Shown in pieces: positions 6,697-12,210 of a stretch of 18,358 bases of DNA. Both the position numbers and the translations under genes were made by a program. The notes under the pieces were generated by a model. The model was not told the DNA's origin and did no database searches. It saw only the letters and a program-made list of their open reading frames with translations. The stretch spans positions 1 through 18,358 of the forward strand of contig JBMOPC010000027.1 in the NCBI GenBank assembly GCA_049323915.1, given 5' to 3'. Each line of letters begins with the position of its first letter. Positions within the stretch are counted from its first letter, which is position 1. Origin of the DNA: BRHc4a sp049323915 (GTDB lineage: Bacteria; Bacillota; Desulfotomaculia; Desulfotomaculales; Desulfocucumaceae).

Positions 6697-7950
6697 TTAG
6701 TGCCTCACGTCATTGTACTGCAGCAGCCTCCGCTCGCCCTGAAGGGCCCTCGGGCCGGTAAGGTCCTGGGTTACCTCCATGGTGCCCAGGTATTCACCCC
6801 GGTCATCCCTTAACGCCGTGTAACGAATGTGAATGAACTGCCCGTTCAGTTCCAGCCAGAATTCGGCGTGGCTGTGCTTTCCGGTTTTAAAATCGGTCAC
6901 TATTTTGTCCACCACGTGAACACTCTCGGGCGGGTGGCAGTTTTGAACCTTCCTGCCTATGATTGACTTGGTCCTGGTGAAAATCCTGTCCTTGCCCTGT
7001 GAGAAATACCTGACCTCGTCGTTTTTGTCCACAAAAGTAACGTCTACCGGCAGGTTTGTAAGTATAGCGTTTATCTCAGCAGGCGTAAGCGACCCCGTAT
7101 CAAGGTCAATGGCGCCGCCGTCCATTGAGGGGTTGGTTTGCGCCTTAAATACAAATTGGGGCCTCCACTGGCCGGGCCCGGGGTCCGAGAATATAACTCC
7201 GAATTCGTCGGAAGAATGCTCCTTGATTTCCGCCCATTCCTCTTCGGACAGCGCATTGATCATCATTGGCGACAGTATGTTTTCCTCTTTGAAAAACATC
7301 TCGGTGGTTTTTTCTTTCATCCTGGCAAAACTCTGTGCGGCTTCACTGAAGTCTTCCCGGCCGCTGCCGGGCTGCAGCCCGCCCAAAAAGCCGGATAAAT
7401 TTTTTATCATTGCCCGTATTTCATCGTCCACGGACCACATCACCGACGGCGGCCCGGTTATGTTTCTTTTTTCCAGGTAGGGAAAAAATACATTTTCCTT
7501 TTTGCTGAAATGCTTGTCAAGGTTATGGCTGAAGTGTTTAAGCTCCTCTCTGAGGCTGTCCAGGGCTGACGCCGCCTGGTCGCGGTCATTGGCCCCGGCA
7601 AGAGTGTCCAGCTTTTTTCCCATGCTCTCCAAAGATTTTCTTGCCTCATCGTTTTCATGCTTTAAGGTGTGCAGGGGGTGGCCCGGTATAAGCTGCGGCT
7701 GTTCATTTTTCAGCAGGGTCTCTCTGAAGACAGCCGCGTGGACGCCGCACATTTTTTTGATCTCGTCGGGGTTCATTCCCTCAGAGATAAGCTGTTGTTC
7801 CATGCGGGCTATTTCGGTGGCGTCAACCTCTTTGATCAGGTTGCCGAATTCCCTTTTAACCTCGTCAAAATCCCTGCCGCCGTGCAGGTCTTTAATCAGG
7901 CCTTTCAATACCTGCTGCTTGTGATGGCTATTGTTAAGGTATTCGCTCAT
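6697..7950 (-). CDS. DUF438 / hemerythrin / PAS-domain protein
   Basis: The 417-residue protein has the standard three-part layout of this family. A DUF438 helical N-domain (about 10-80, with KKMCGVHAAVF) is followed by a hemerythrin-like four-helix domain (about 90-235, with HPLHTLKHEND, HFSHNLDKHFSKKENVFFPYL and FFKEENILSPMM, whose His and Glu residues could bind a di-iron centre). A C-terminal PAS domain (about 285-405, with RYFSQGKDRIFTR, NCHPPESVHVVDKI and EVTQDLTG) completes it. GGAGGG in the sequence CGGAGGGCTGTCATG sets the start. It is soluble, with no membrane segment. Such proteins are thought to sense oxygen, nitric oxide or redox state in anaerobes; the output is unknown because no enzymatic domain is present. 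Regulation may involve the ATACCGGT pair upstream. Confidence 0.92.
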   Translation of the reverse strand: MSEYLNNSHHKQQVLKGLIKDLHGGRDFDEVKREFGNLIKEVDATEIARMEQQLISEGMNPDEIKKMCGVHAAVFRETLLKNEQPQLIPGHPLHTLKHENDEARKSLESMGKKLDTLAGANDRDQAASALDSLREELKHFSHNLDKHFSKKENVFFPYLEKRNITGPPSVMWSVDDEIRAMIKNLSGFLGGLQPGSGREDFSEAAQSFARMKEKTTEMFFKEENILSPMMINALSEEEWAEIKEHSSDEFGVIFSDPGPGQWRPQFVFKAQTNPSMDGGAIDLDTGSLTPAEINAILTNLPVDVTFVDKNDEVRYFSQGKDRIFTRTKSIIGRKVQNCHPPESVHVVDKIVTDFKTGKHSHAEFWLELNGQFIHIRYTALRDDRGEYLGTMEVTQDLTGPRALQGERRLLQYNDVRH

Positions 7951-7978
7951 GACAGCCCTCCGGGTAAACTCGGTTGAA

Positions 7979-8016
7979 ATACCGGTTTTAAATAAAAATG
8001 CCCCAAAGATACCGGT
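7979..8016. promoter_or_regulatory. Two ATACCGGT motifs spaced exactly 30 bp, putative operator
   Basis: ATACCGGT occurs at 7979-7986 and 8009-8016, on the same face of the helix. The second extends to the palindrome ATACCGGTAT. On the - strand they flank an AT-rich TATTTA-like -10 of the DUF438 gene, so they look like binding sites for a regulator. The regulator is unknown. Confidence 0.45.
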
Positions 8017-8034
8017 ATTTATACAGCCTTTCCC

Positions 8035-8178
8035 GGTCCGGCCGCATTAACTTTGCTGGCAAGTTAAACCAGCAATGTGCCGGCACGCGGCTTTCCAGCG
8101 CGGCTACCTTGGAGACCCGCGATAGGGTTGCTATACACGGTGGTTCAACACACCATAAGGCTGTGTTGGCCGAGGGCC
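8035..8178 (+). ncRNA. Candidate structured RNA (closed multi-hairpin element)
   Basis: GGTCCGGCC (8035-8043) can pair with GGCC-GA-GGGCC (8168-8178), giving nine pairs that close the element. Inside, TTAACTT (8047-8053) pairs with AAGTTAA (8061-8067), while the loop TGCTGG (8054-8059) pairs with CCAGCA (8069-8074). The loops are too short for both at once, so the two hairpins are mutually exclusive. A GTGCCGGCAC palindrome (8077-8086), a CGCG-closed hairpin after it, and CAACACA/TGTGTTG pairing near 8147-8168 follow. No known riboswitch consensus was recognised. The strand is chosen because a T-rich stretch follows at 8179-8202; the opposite strand is possible. Confidence 0.4.
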
Positions 8179-8358
8179 TTTGTGAAAATTTAGACTTTTT
8201 ATTTTGCCGGACGGGCGCCAATTCCGGCAAGTACTATAAATACCCTTTATTTTGGGTGCATTTCAACCGATGATATTATTAAGAAGGCGATTTAAAAAGA
8301 GATGCGAAGGCGGTAACCGGATACTGACAATTGAACCATCAGCAGGGGGATGATTCTC

Positions 8359-8394
8359 ATGTACACGTTCGGCTTTAGCGGCGCAGGTTGTTAG
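8359..8394 (+). CDS. Possible 11-codon leader peptide (MYTFGFSGAGC)
   Basis: An ATG at 8359 is preceded by AGGGGGA (8344-8350) at good spacing and reads eleven codons to TAG, 26 bases before the next gene's ATG. An in-frame ATG also exists at 8350. The Gly/Phe-rich peptide matches nothing I recognise. It may be a translated leader for the gene at 8421 or chance. Confidence 0.25.
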   Translation: MYTFGFSGAGC

Positions 8395-8420
8395 ACGGAA
8401 TTAAAAAGGAGGTCATCGCT

Positions 8421-8669
8421 ATGCTGGAAGAAATGTCCAACATTCCGGAAATGTACGGCCATGAGGTGTTTCCCGAACTGTACCATGATGAGGCCGCCAG
8501 GCTGGCCCTTCTTTGCCGTATGCTGGCGTCTCCGGCACCAACCAGGAAGCAAATGCTGGAAAAGAATATGGCTGAAATTGACCGGGCCATACGGGCCGGC
8601 GACCGTGAGGAATTTATGAGGCTGTGCAGAGAGCGCCGCCATATCGAACTGGAGTGGATGCGAGCTTGA
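8421..8669 (+). CDS. Small hypothetical protein, 82 aa
   Basis: I do not recognise the family. The product is predicted to be soluble and mostly helical, with no signal peptide or membrane segment, and is rich in Met, Glu, Arg and Leu. One Cys lies in the middle (LALLCRML) and another near the end (RLCRERRH). The ATG at 8421 is preferred over an in-frame TTG at 8388 because AAAGGAGGT at 8405-8413 is perfectly spaced. The ribosome site is as strong as any in the window, which favours a real gene. Its 3' end runs into the remains of a permease gene on the other strand. Confidence 0.6.
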   Translation: MLEEMSNIPEMYGHEVFPELYHDEAARLALLCRMLASPAPTRKQMLEKNMAEIDRAIRAGDREEFMRLCRERRHIELEWMRA

Positions 8670-8724
8670 AAGTAAATATGCATAGAGCCGGAGTGCGCCT
8701 TAAATTGCCGTAGAACCCGTAAGC

Positions 8725-8889
8725 TGTAATGGCGTGGACCGCCGTTTCAGGCGTAACTATACCGGCTATTACTACCAACCCAGCTCCTATAAAAGCAGCC
8801 ACCGTCCGGTGAATCTTCTCGGATACAATGGCCGCGTAGGTCAGCAGGAAGACTGTTGTTGCATAAATAACTTGATAATGTTCAGGCAA
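8725..8889 (-). pseudogene. 5' fragment of an ArsB/SLC13-type ion permease
   Basis: The first 54 or so codons read like the N-terminus of ArsB/NhaD-type permeases: a first membrane helix (IYATTVFLLTYAAIV), the loop SEKIHRTVAA, a second helix (FIGAGLVVIAGIV) and ETAVHAI. Full-length relatives have more than 400 residues. The TTG start at 8887-8889 has a genuine ribosome site (TTGGAGGT, eight bases upstream), so this was once a proper gene start. After about 8727 the frame stays open to 8614 but the family resemblance is lost, so the rest was deleted or replaced. The 82-aa gene on the other strand overlaps the meaningless tail. Confidence 0.65.
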
Positions 8890-8943
8890 AGCTATATACC
8901 TCCAAGGTTATATTTGGCTATACGAAAATAAATAATGATACAG

Positions 8944-8972
8944 TTGACTGCTTGATTATAAAATAATACAAT
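8944..8972 (+). promoter_or_regulatory. Strong sigma-A promoter of a tiny transcription unit
   Basis: TTGACT (8944-8949) and TACAAT (8967-8972) are separated by exactly 17 bases. Transcription would start near 8979, about 36 bases before the ATG of the 29-aa peptide gene. Confidence 0.75.
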
Positions 8973-9014
8973 TTGAAGGGTGCACCATCTTTCACAAGAA
9001 AGTGAGGGGTATTC

Positions 9015-9104
9015 ATGCAAAAATTAATTAAAACAATCAAGAAAATAGTGACAGTTTTGGCAATTATAGGCACTATTTCCTTCTTTTTAACTTACCTTAA
9101 TTAA
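9015..9104 (+). CDS. 29-aa hydrophobic membrane peptide
   Basis: The peptide starts MQKLIKTIKKIVTV with four Lys, then a hydrophobic stretch (about residues 12-26) long enough to enter or span the membrane, and ends TYLN. AGTGAGGGGT at 9001-9010 gives a usable ribosome site four bases before the ATG. A consensus promoter lies just upstream and a strong terminator just downstream, so it stands as its own transcription unit of about 210 bases. The shape (basic start, single helix, about 30 residues) resembles small membrane peptides, including type I toxins, but no family match is recognised and no antisense promoter was found. It could also be that the RNA rather than the peptide is the product. 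Confidence 0.55.
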   Translation: MQKLIKTIKKIVTVLAIIGTISFFLTYLN

Positions 9105-9141
9105 CTTCTCATAAACAGAATACCTCAATGTTTTTTTTGCT

Positions 9142-9188
9142 AAAGCCGGGGTGACGATTTATTTGTTATCCCGGCTTTTATTTTTTTG
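9142..9188 (+). terminator. Strong rho-independent terminator of the 29-aa peptide unit
   Basis: AAAGCCGGG (9142-9150) pairs with CCCGGCTTT (9170-9178), extended inward by five weaker pairs (9151-9155 with 9165-9169). A T-rich tract runs to 9188. Confidence 0.9.
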
Positions 9189-9317
9189 TCACCTGAGCCA
9201 ATAGTCACTAAACAGCTTCCCTAAAACTATTAAAAAATTAATAAAAATAAACTGGTCAAGTGCCTGAAAAGTGTTGTAAAATAGCTTTAACAGCTAGCTA
9301 AAAAAATGACAAAGCTG

Positions 9318-9344
9318 GTGACAGCAGGTGGCAACTCCTGTCAC
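9318..9344 (+). other. Leader hairpin before the CBS-domain gene
   Basis: GTGACAG (9318-9324) pairs perfectly with CTGTCAC (9338-9344) around a 13-nt loop, 45 bases before the start codon. There is no T-run, and no T-box or riboswitch consensus was recognised. The rest of 9189-9388 is AT-rich and shows no gene. Confidence 0.45.
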
Positions 9345-9388
9345 TACTATTAAAAGAATCATTTATTAATTTCCAAGGAGGTAACTCC

Positions 9389-9946
9389 ATGGATGAACCG
9401 AGAAGAGTCATGGATATCATGCTTCCTCCGGGCGGGTACCCCAGACTGGCCCGGGATATGAGCTTATCTATGGCCTGGCGCAGCATGACGGATTATTACA
9501 TAAAGCTGGATGACCCACCTCCCTCCGAAGAACGGTTAGCCTTGGTTTATGATGAGGACGAGTGCCTTGCAGGCGTACTTACACAGAAGGCCATTATTAT
9601 GACTATCACCCCTGCGGTCCGGGAATCGGTTGGCAGGGTGCTGAGCGGCCTGATGGAAGAGGGAGGGGGGTTCTTCAGCTACTTGATCAACCCAAATCTA
9701 AAGGTGTCCGATGTTATGACCCCAGTGGATCAAGTGGCTGTAAAAAGCACCGATATCATCTATAAAGAAATGCCTCTCCTGGTTAAAAACAACATGAGCG
9801 CCTTTCCCGTGGTCAATATCTGGGGCAAGGTAATAGGCATGCTTCGCAGCGGCGATGTATTACACAGCCTGGGATTGAACTCAGCTTTTTGTAGGCTCGG
9901 CATTTCGGGATGCAACTGGGATCATTACGGCGTTTTTGATAAATAA
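9389..9946 (+). CDS. CBS-domain pair protein
   Basis: This soluble 185-residue protein is built from two CBS modules. The first covers about 5-75 (VMDIMLPPGGYPRLARDMSL followed by LALVYDEDECLAGVLTQKAI). The second, clearer one covers about 104-165 (KVSDVMTPVDQVAVKSTDII, then NNMSAFPVVNIWGKVIGMLRSGDVLH). CBS pairs bind adenosine nucleotides such as AMP, ATP or S-adenosylmethionine and act as energy sensors; no effector domain is attached, so it would act on a partner. A Cys-containing tail (CRLGISGCNWDHYG) is unusual for a stand-alone CBS protein. AAGGAGGT about eight bases before the ATG supports the start. The partner is not evident from the neighbours. Confidence 0.85.
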   Translation: MDEPRRVMDIMLPPGGYPRLARDMSLSMAWRSMTDYYIKLDDPPPSEERLALVYDEDECLAGVLTQKAIIMTITPAVRESVGRVLSGLMEEGGGFFSYLINPNLKVSDVMTPVDQVAVKSTDIIYKEMPLLVKNNMSAFPVVNIWGKVIGMLRSGDVLHSLGLNSAFCRLGISGCNWDHYGVFDK

Positions 9947-9958
9947 CCCGGCTGTTAA

Positions 9959-9996
9959 TGAATTAGAGAGTCTCCTATGAGAGACTCTCTAATTCA
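9959..9996. repeat. Perfect 16-bp palindrome between convergent genes
   Basis: Positions 9959-9974 are perfectly complementary to 9981-9996 with a 6-nt loop (CTATGA). The stem reads GAATTAGAGAGTCTC on the left arm. No T-run follows on either strand. It lies 12 bases after the CBS stop and 34 bases from the end of the convergent small lipoprotein gene. It may be a bidirectional transcript-end structure or a protein site. Confidence 0.75.
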
Positions 9997-10030
9997 GGGA
10001 GCGGTAACCAATAGCTTTTTCGCCCTGATC

Positions 10031-10114
10031 CTAGCCGCCCTGGTAACCGTACCTGCATCCCGCCAGCACCAACAGCCAAATAAGGCTGATTGCCAAAATC
10101 ATCACTTTTTTCAT
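10031..10114 (-). CDS. 27-aa small lipoprotein
   Basis: The reading frame starts at the ATG at 10112-10114, with an excellent AGGAGG site (AAAAAAGGAGGTTTTCTTAA). It has a short basic start (MKK), a hydrophobic signal (VMILAISLIWLLVL) and a lipobox LAGC at residues 17-20. After lipid attachment to Cys20 only CRYGYQGG remains, so the mature product is essentially a lipid-anchored octapeptide. Size and form recall entericidin-like small lipoproteins, but the sequence itself is not recognised. A longer in-frame start at 10231 is rejected because it lacks a ribosome site. It has its own promoter-like sequence upstream and lies downstream of the permease gene. Confidence 0.65.
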   Translation of the reverse strand: MKKVMILAISLIWLLVLAGCRYGYQGG

Positions 10115-10202
10115 ATTAAGAAAACCTCCTTTTTTAATGATGGATTTGGATAACGGTATTATCTTGGGACTTTGCAGTTTTGATTTTCCGCTATTTTTTA
10201 AC

Positions 10203-10231
10203 GTTATAAACCCAGGCCCTTTTTTATTCAA
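10203..10231 (-). promoter_or_regulatory. Probable sigma-A promoter of the small lipoprotein gene
   Basis: On the - strand TTGAAT (10226-10231) and TATAAC (10203-10208) are separated by exactly 17 bases, about 90 bases before the lipoprotein start codon. Confidence 0.55.
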
Positions 10232-10268
10232 TGACTAGCTATAAATTGTCTTGAGAATAGCCGTTTTT

Positions 10269-11885
10269 TTAAGGCGCCGGCCACGGCAGGAAGTTCCAGT
10301 AGCCCCAGAAGCATGTTGCCCACGTGATTAATATTGATATAACCACGAACGGTGCGCCTAGCCGGAAGAAATCCCATACCGTGAGAAGGGGCTCTCCTGT
10401 CTCGGGGTCGCGGGCCATAGTGTAGGCGATGGCGTTGTTAACGGTGCCGACGATCATGGCGTGTGCAAAAGACGAGGAGAAGGAGGTGGCGAGGCCAACC
10501 TTCCACAGTGGGACACCGGCCATGGCCGCCATTGGCAGGACCACCGGGCCGACGGCGGCGACGGTGGCTCCGTCGGACATAAAGTTGGTGATTATAACTG
10601 TAATCAAGCTGACCGCGATGATGACCGCACTGCCCTCGGCATTGGGCATGAGGGAGGTTATCCCGTTCAGGAACTGCCGAGCCATCCAGAGCGCCCCCCC
10701 GGTGGCGTTAAGGGCCGTGCCGATGGCGCAGGCCGCGGCGTACAGGAGGACAACGTCCATGGGCACCCTGCGCTGCAGGTCGCCCCATTTTACAACGCCC
10801 AGAATCAGCATGGCGACGACGATCATGACGGTGGTGCCGCCCAGGCCATAAGCACCGCTGAAGAACAGCCACAGTATAATCTGTGCTCCAAACAGTATGG
10901 CCATGATCAGTTCCTTGCCGCGAAGGGGGCCAATGCCTTCCACGTTTTCCTTCATGGTCTTCGCGATATTGAAGTTCTTCGCCAACACTTTGCGGCCGCA
11001 GGTCAGCCACATGAAGACTGCCGTGGTTATCGCAAGGATGGGCACCAGAGGAAGGCCGTACATCATCCACTGGGTGAAGCTGATGGGCATGCCGTAATCG
11101 GCGAAATAACCCACCATGACTGCGGCGCGTCCGCCCACCGCCGGGGATCCCGATCCTCCGACGTTGCCGGCAAAGCATATCCCCAGGAAAAGAAATACAG
11201 CCAGGTTTTTATCGTTCTTTACTCCAGCCTTCTGGCAGGCCTGGGTATAGACCAGAAGCAGGATGGGGATCATCAGCGCCACCAGGGCGTGCTCGGAGAA
11301 AAAGGAAGCCAGGAGGGCAAGAAACGGGAAGAAGATGAAGGCAAAGCTTTTCATTCCTCCGACACGTCCCAGCAGTATATACCCGATGCGCTTGTCAAGC
11401 CCCGTTATAGACACGCCCGCGGCTATACACAGCACGCCGCCGATGAAGAACACCGCGTCTTTAAAGAATGCCTGTGATATTCTGTCCAGCGGCAGTAGCA
11501 TAAAGACGTAACAGATTATGGCCACTACGAAGTTTGTCGCTCCCAGCGGGATGGCCTCGGTGCCCCAGAGAAGGGCGGCGAAGAGCAGCATAGCCACCGC
11601 GACCTTGGCCCTTTCGGCCACCTCCACGGCGCTGATTTTTTCTGCGCCGCTGTACTTCATTAACTTGTTATACGAGTCAACGAAGGTGGTTGTTCCCGCC
11701 TCCAGCTTGGCTCCGGCAGGTTTTTGCTCAGTCACCATATCAACCAGGCTGGCCGGGGGGGGCAGTATTACCATTAAGGCGAACAGCAGTAAAAGGATTG
11801 CGAAAACAACCGGTCTTTTGCCGGGTACGCCCATTACCCAGTTTGTAGCTTTGGGTTCATGCAACGCTATAGCATGATCTGACAT
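10269..11885 (-). CDS. SLC13 (DASS)-type anion/dicarboxylate permease with altered SNT motifs
   Basis: This 538-residue membrane protein has about eleven to twelve hydrophobic segments and the family signature WGTEAIPLGATN (about 107-118). It would import an anion such as a dicarboxylate or sulfate with a cation. Both hairpin SNT motifs that hold sodium and substrate in known members are changed: SEH at 197-199 (FFSEHALVALMIP) and SDG at 437-439 (NFMSDGATVAAVGP). The loop after the first is GGSGSPAVGG. A long hydrophilic insert (about 45-92) separates the first two helices. GGGAGGG before the ATG supports the start. Substrate and coupling ion are therefore unsure. It may be co-transcribed with nothing; the next gene downstream has its own promoter. 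Confidence 0.88.
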   Translation of the reverse strand: MSDHAIALHEPKATNWVMGVPGKRPVVFAILLLLFALMVILPPPASLVDMVTEQKPAGAKLEAGTTTFVDSYNKLMKYSGAEKISAVEVAERAKVAVAMLLFAALLWGTEAIPLGATNFVVAIICYVFMLLPLDRISQAFFKDAVFFIGGVLCIAAGVSITGLDKRIGYILLGRVGGMKSFAFIFFPFLALLASFFSEHALVALMIPILLLVYTQACQKAGVKNDKNLAVFLFLGICFAGNVGGSGSPAVGGRAAVMVGYFADYGMPISFTQWMMYGLPLVPILAITTAVFMWLTCGRKVLAKNFNIAKTMKENVEGIGPLRGKELIMAILFGAQIILWLFFSGAYGLGGTTVMIVVAMLILGVVKWGDLQRRVPMDVVLLYAAACAIGTALNATGGALWMARQFLNGITSLMPNAEGSAVIIAVSLITVIITNFMSDGATVAAVGPVVLPMAAMAGVPLWKVGLATSFSSSFAHAMIVGTVNNAIAYTMARDPETGEPLLTVWDFFRLGAPFVVISILITWATCFWGYWNFLPWPAP

Positions 11886-12210
11886 TGCAGTGTGTTCCCT
11901 CCCTTATCTCAACATATCAAAATTGTGTTTTATCTCACATACTCCCTGCTGTCTTTTATTAATCAGCTCCTTGGAGTCTCACCGCCGGCTCCGGTCAATT
12001 AGCGCCGGCTGAAAACAAATGATAAAAATAATTGCGGTATGCAGGTCAAAATTCTCTAATACCGCTTAAACGTTATCTCACCTTACCATATCCCCCCCTT
12101 TAAACTGTTTTTATCGATCGTCCTCCCGGCGGCCGGCACAACGTTTTTTACTGGCTTTAAGTTAAACTTCGATCCGGCACTCGTCATTACCATATAAACC
12201 TGTGTCGACA
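11886..12210. other. Leader/promoter region of the permease gene; no gene seen
   Basis: No credible coding frame is visible. Two inverted repeats stand out: GCCGGC at 11983-11988 and 12004-12009 (able to form a hairpin), and GCGGTAT (12034-12040) with ATACCGC (12059-12065), an operator-like or leader hairpin with an 18-nt loop. No clear consensus promoter or riboswitch was recognised. Confidence 0.5.

Larger units (their letters stand above)
7951..8420. other. 470-bp region without a normal protein gene: operator-like pair and structured block
   Basis: This gap between the divergent DUF438 gene and the 82-aa orphan gene contains the ATACCGGT pair (7979-8016), the structured element 8035-8178, an AT-rich stretch (8180-8340) and a possible 11-codon leader ORF at 8359. 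Open frames on both strands here lack ribosome sites and show no recognisable family. Confidence 0.6.

Noticed and set aside
8047..8075. H-type pseudoknot from the two interleaved stems
   Set aside because: The connecting loops would be 0 and 1 nt, too short to span the helices, so alternative hairpins are more likely.
7988..8273. Open frames of 80 and 91 codons on opposite strands over the structured block
   Set aside because: They overlap each other, lack ribosome sites and follow the GC-rich palindromic sequence; RNA or regulatory use explains the region better.
10461..11477. 338-codon open frame on the + strand inside the permease gene
   Set aside because: It is antisense to a clear membrane permease and has low-complexity His/Gly/Asp composition typical of a shadow frame.
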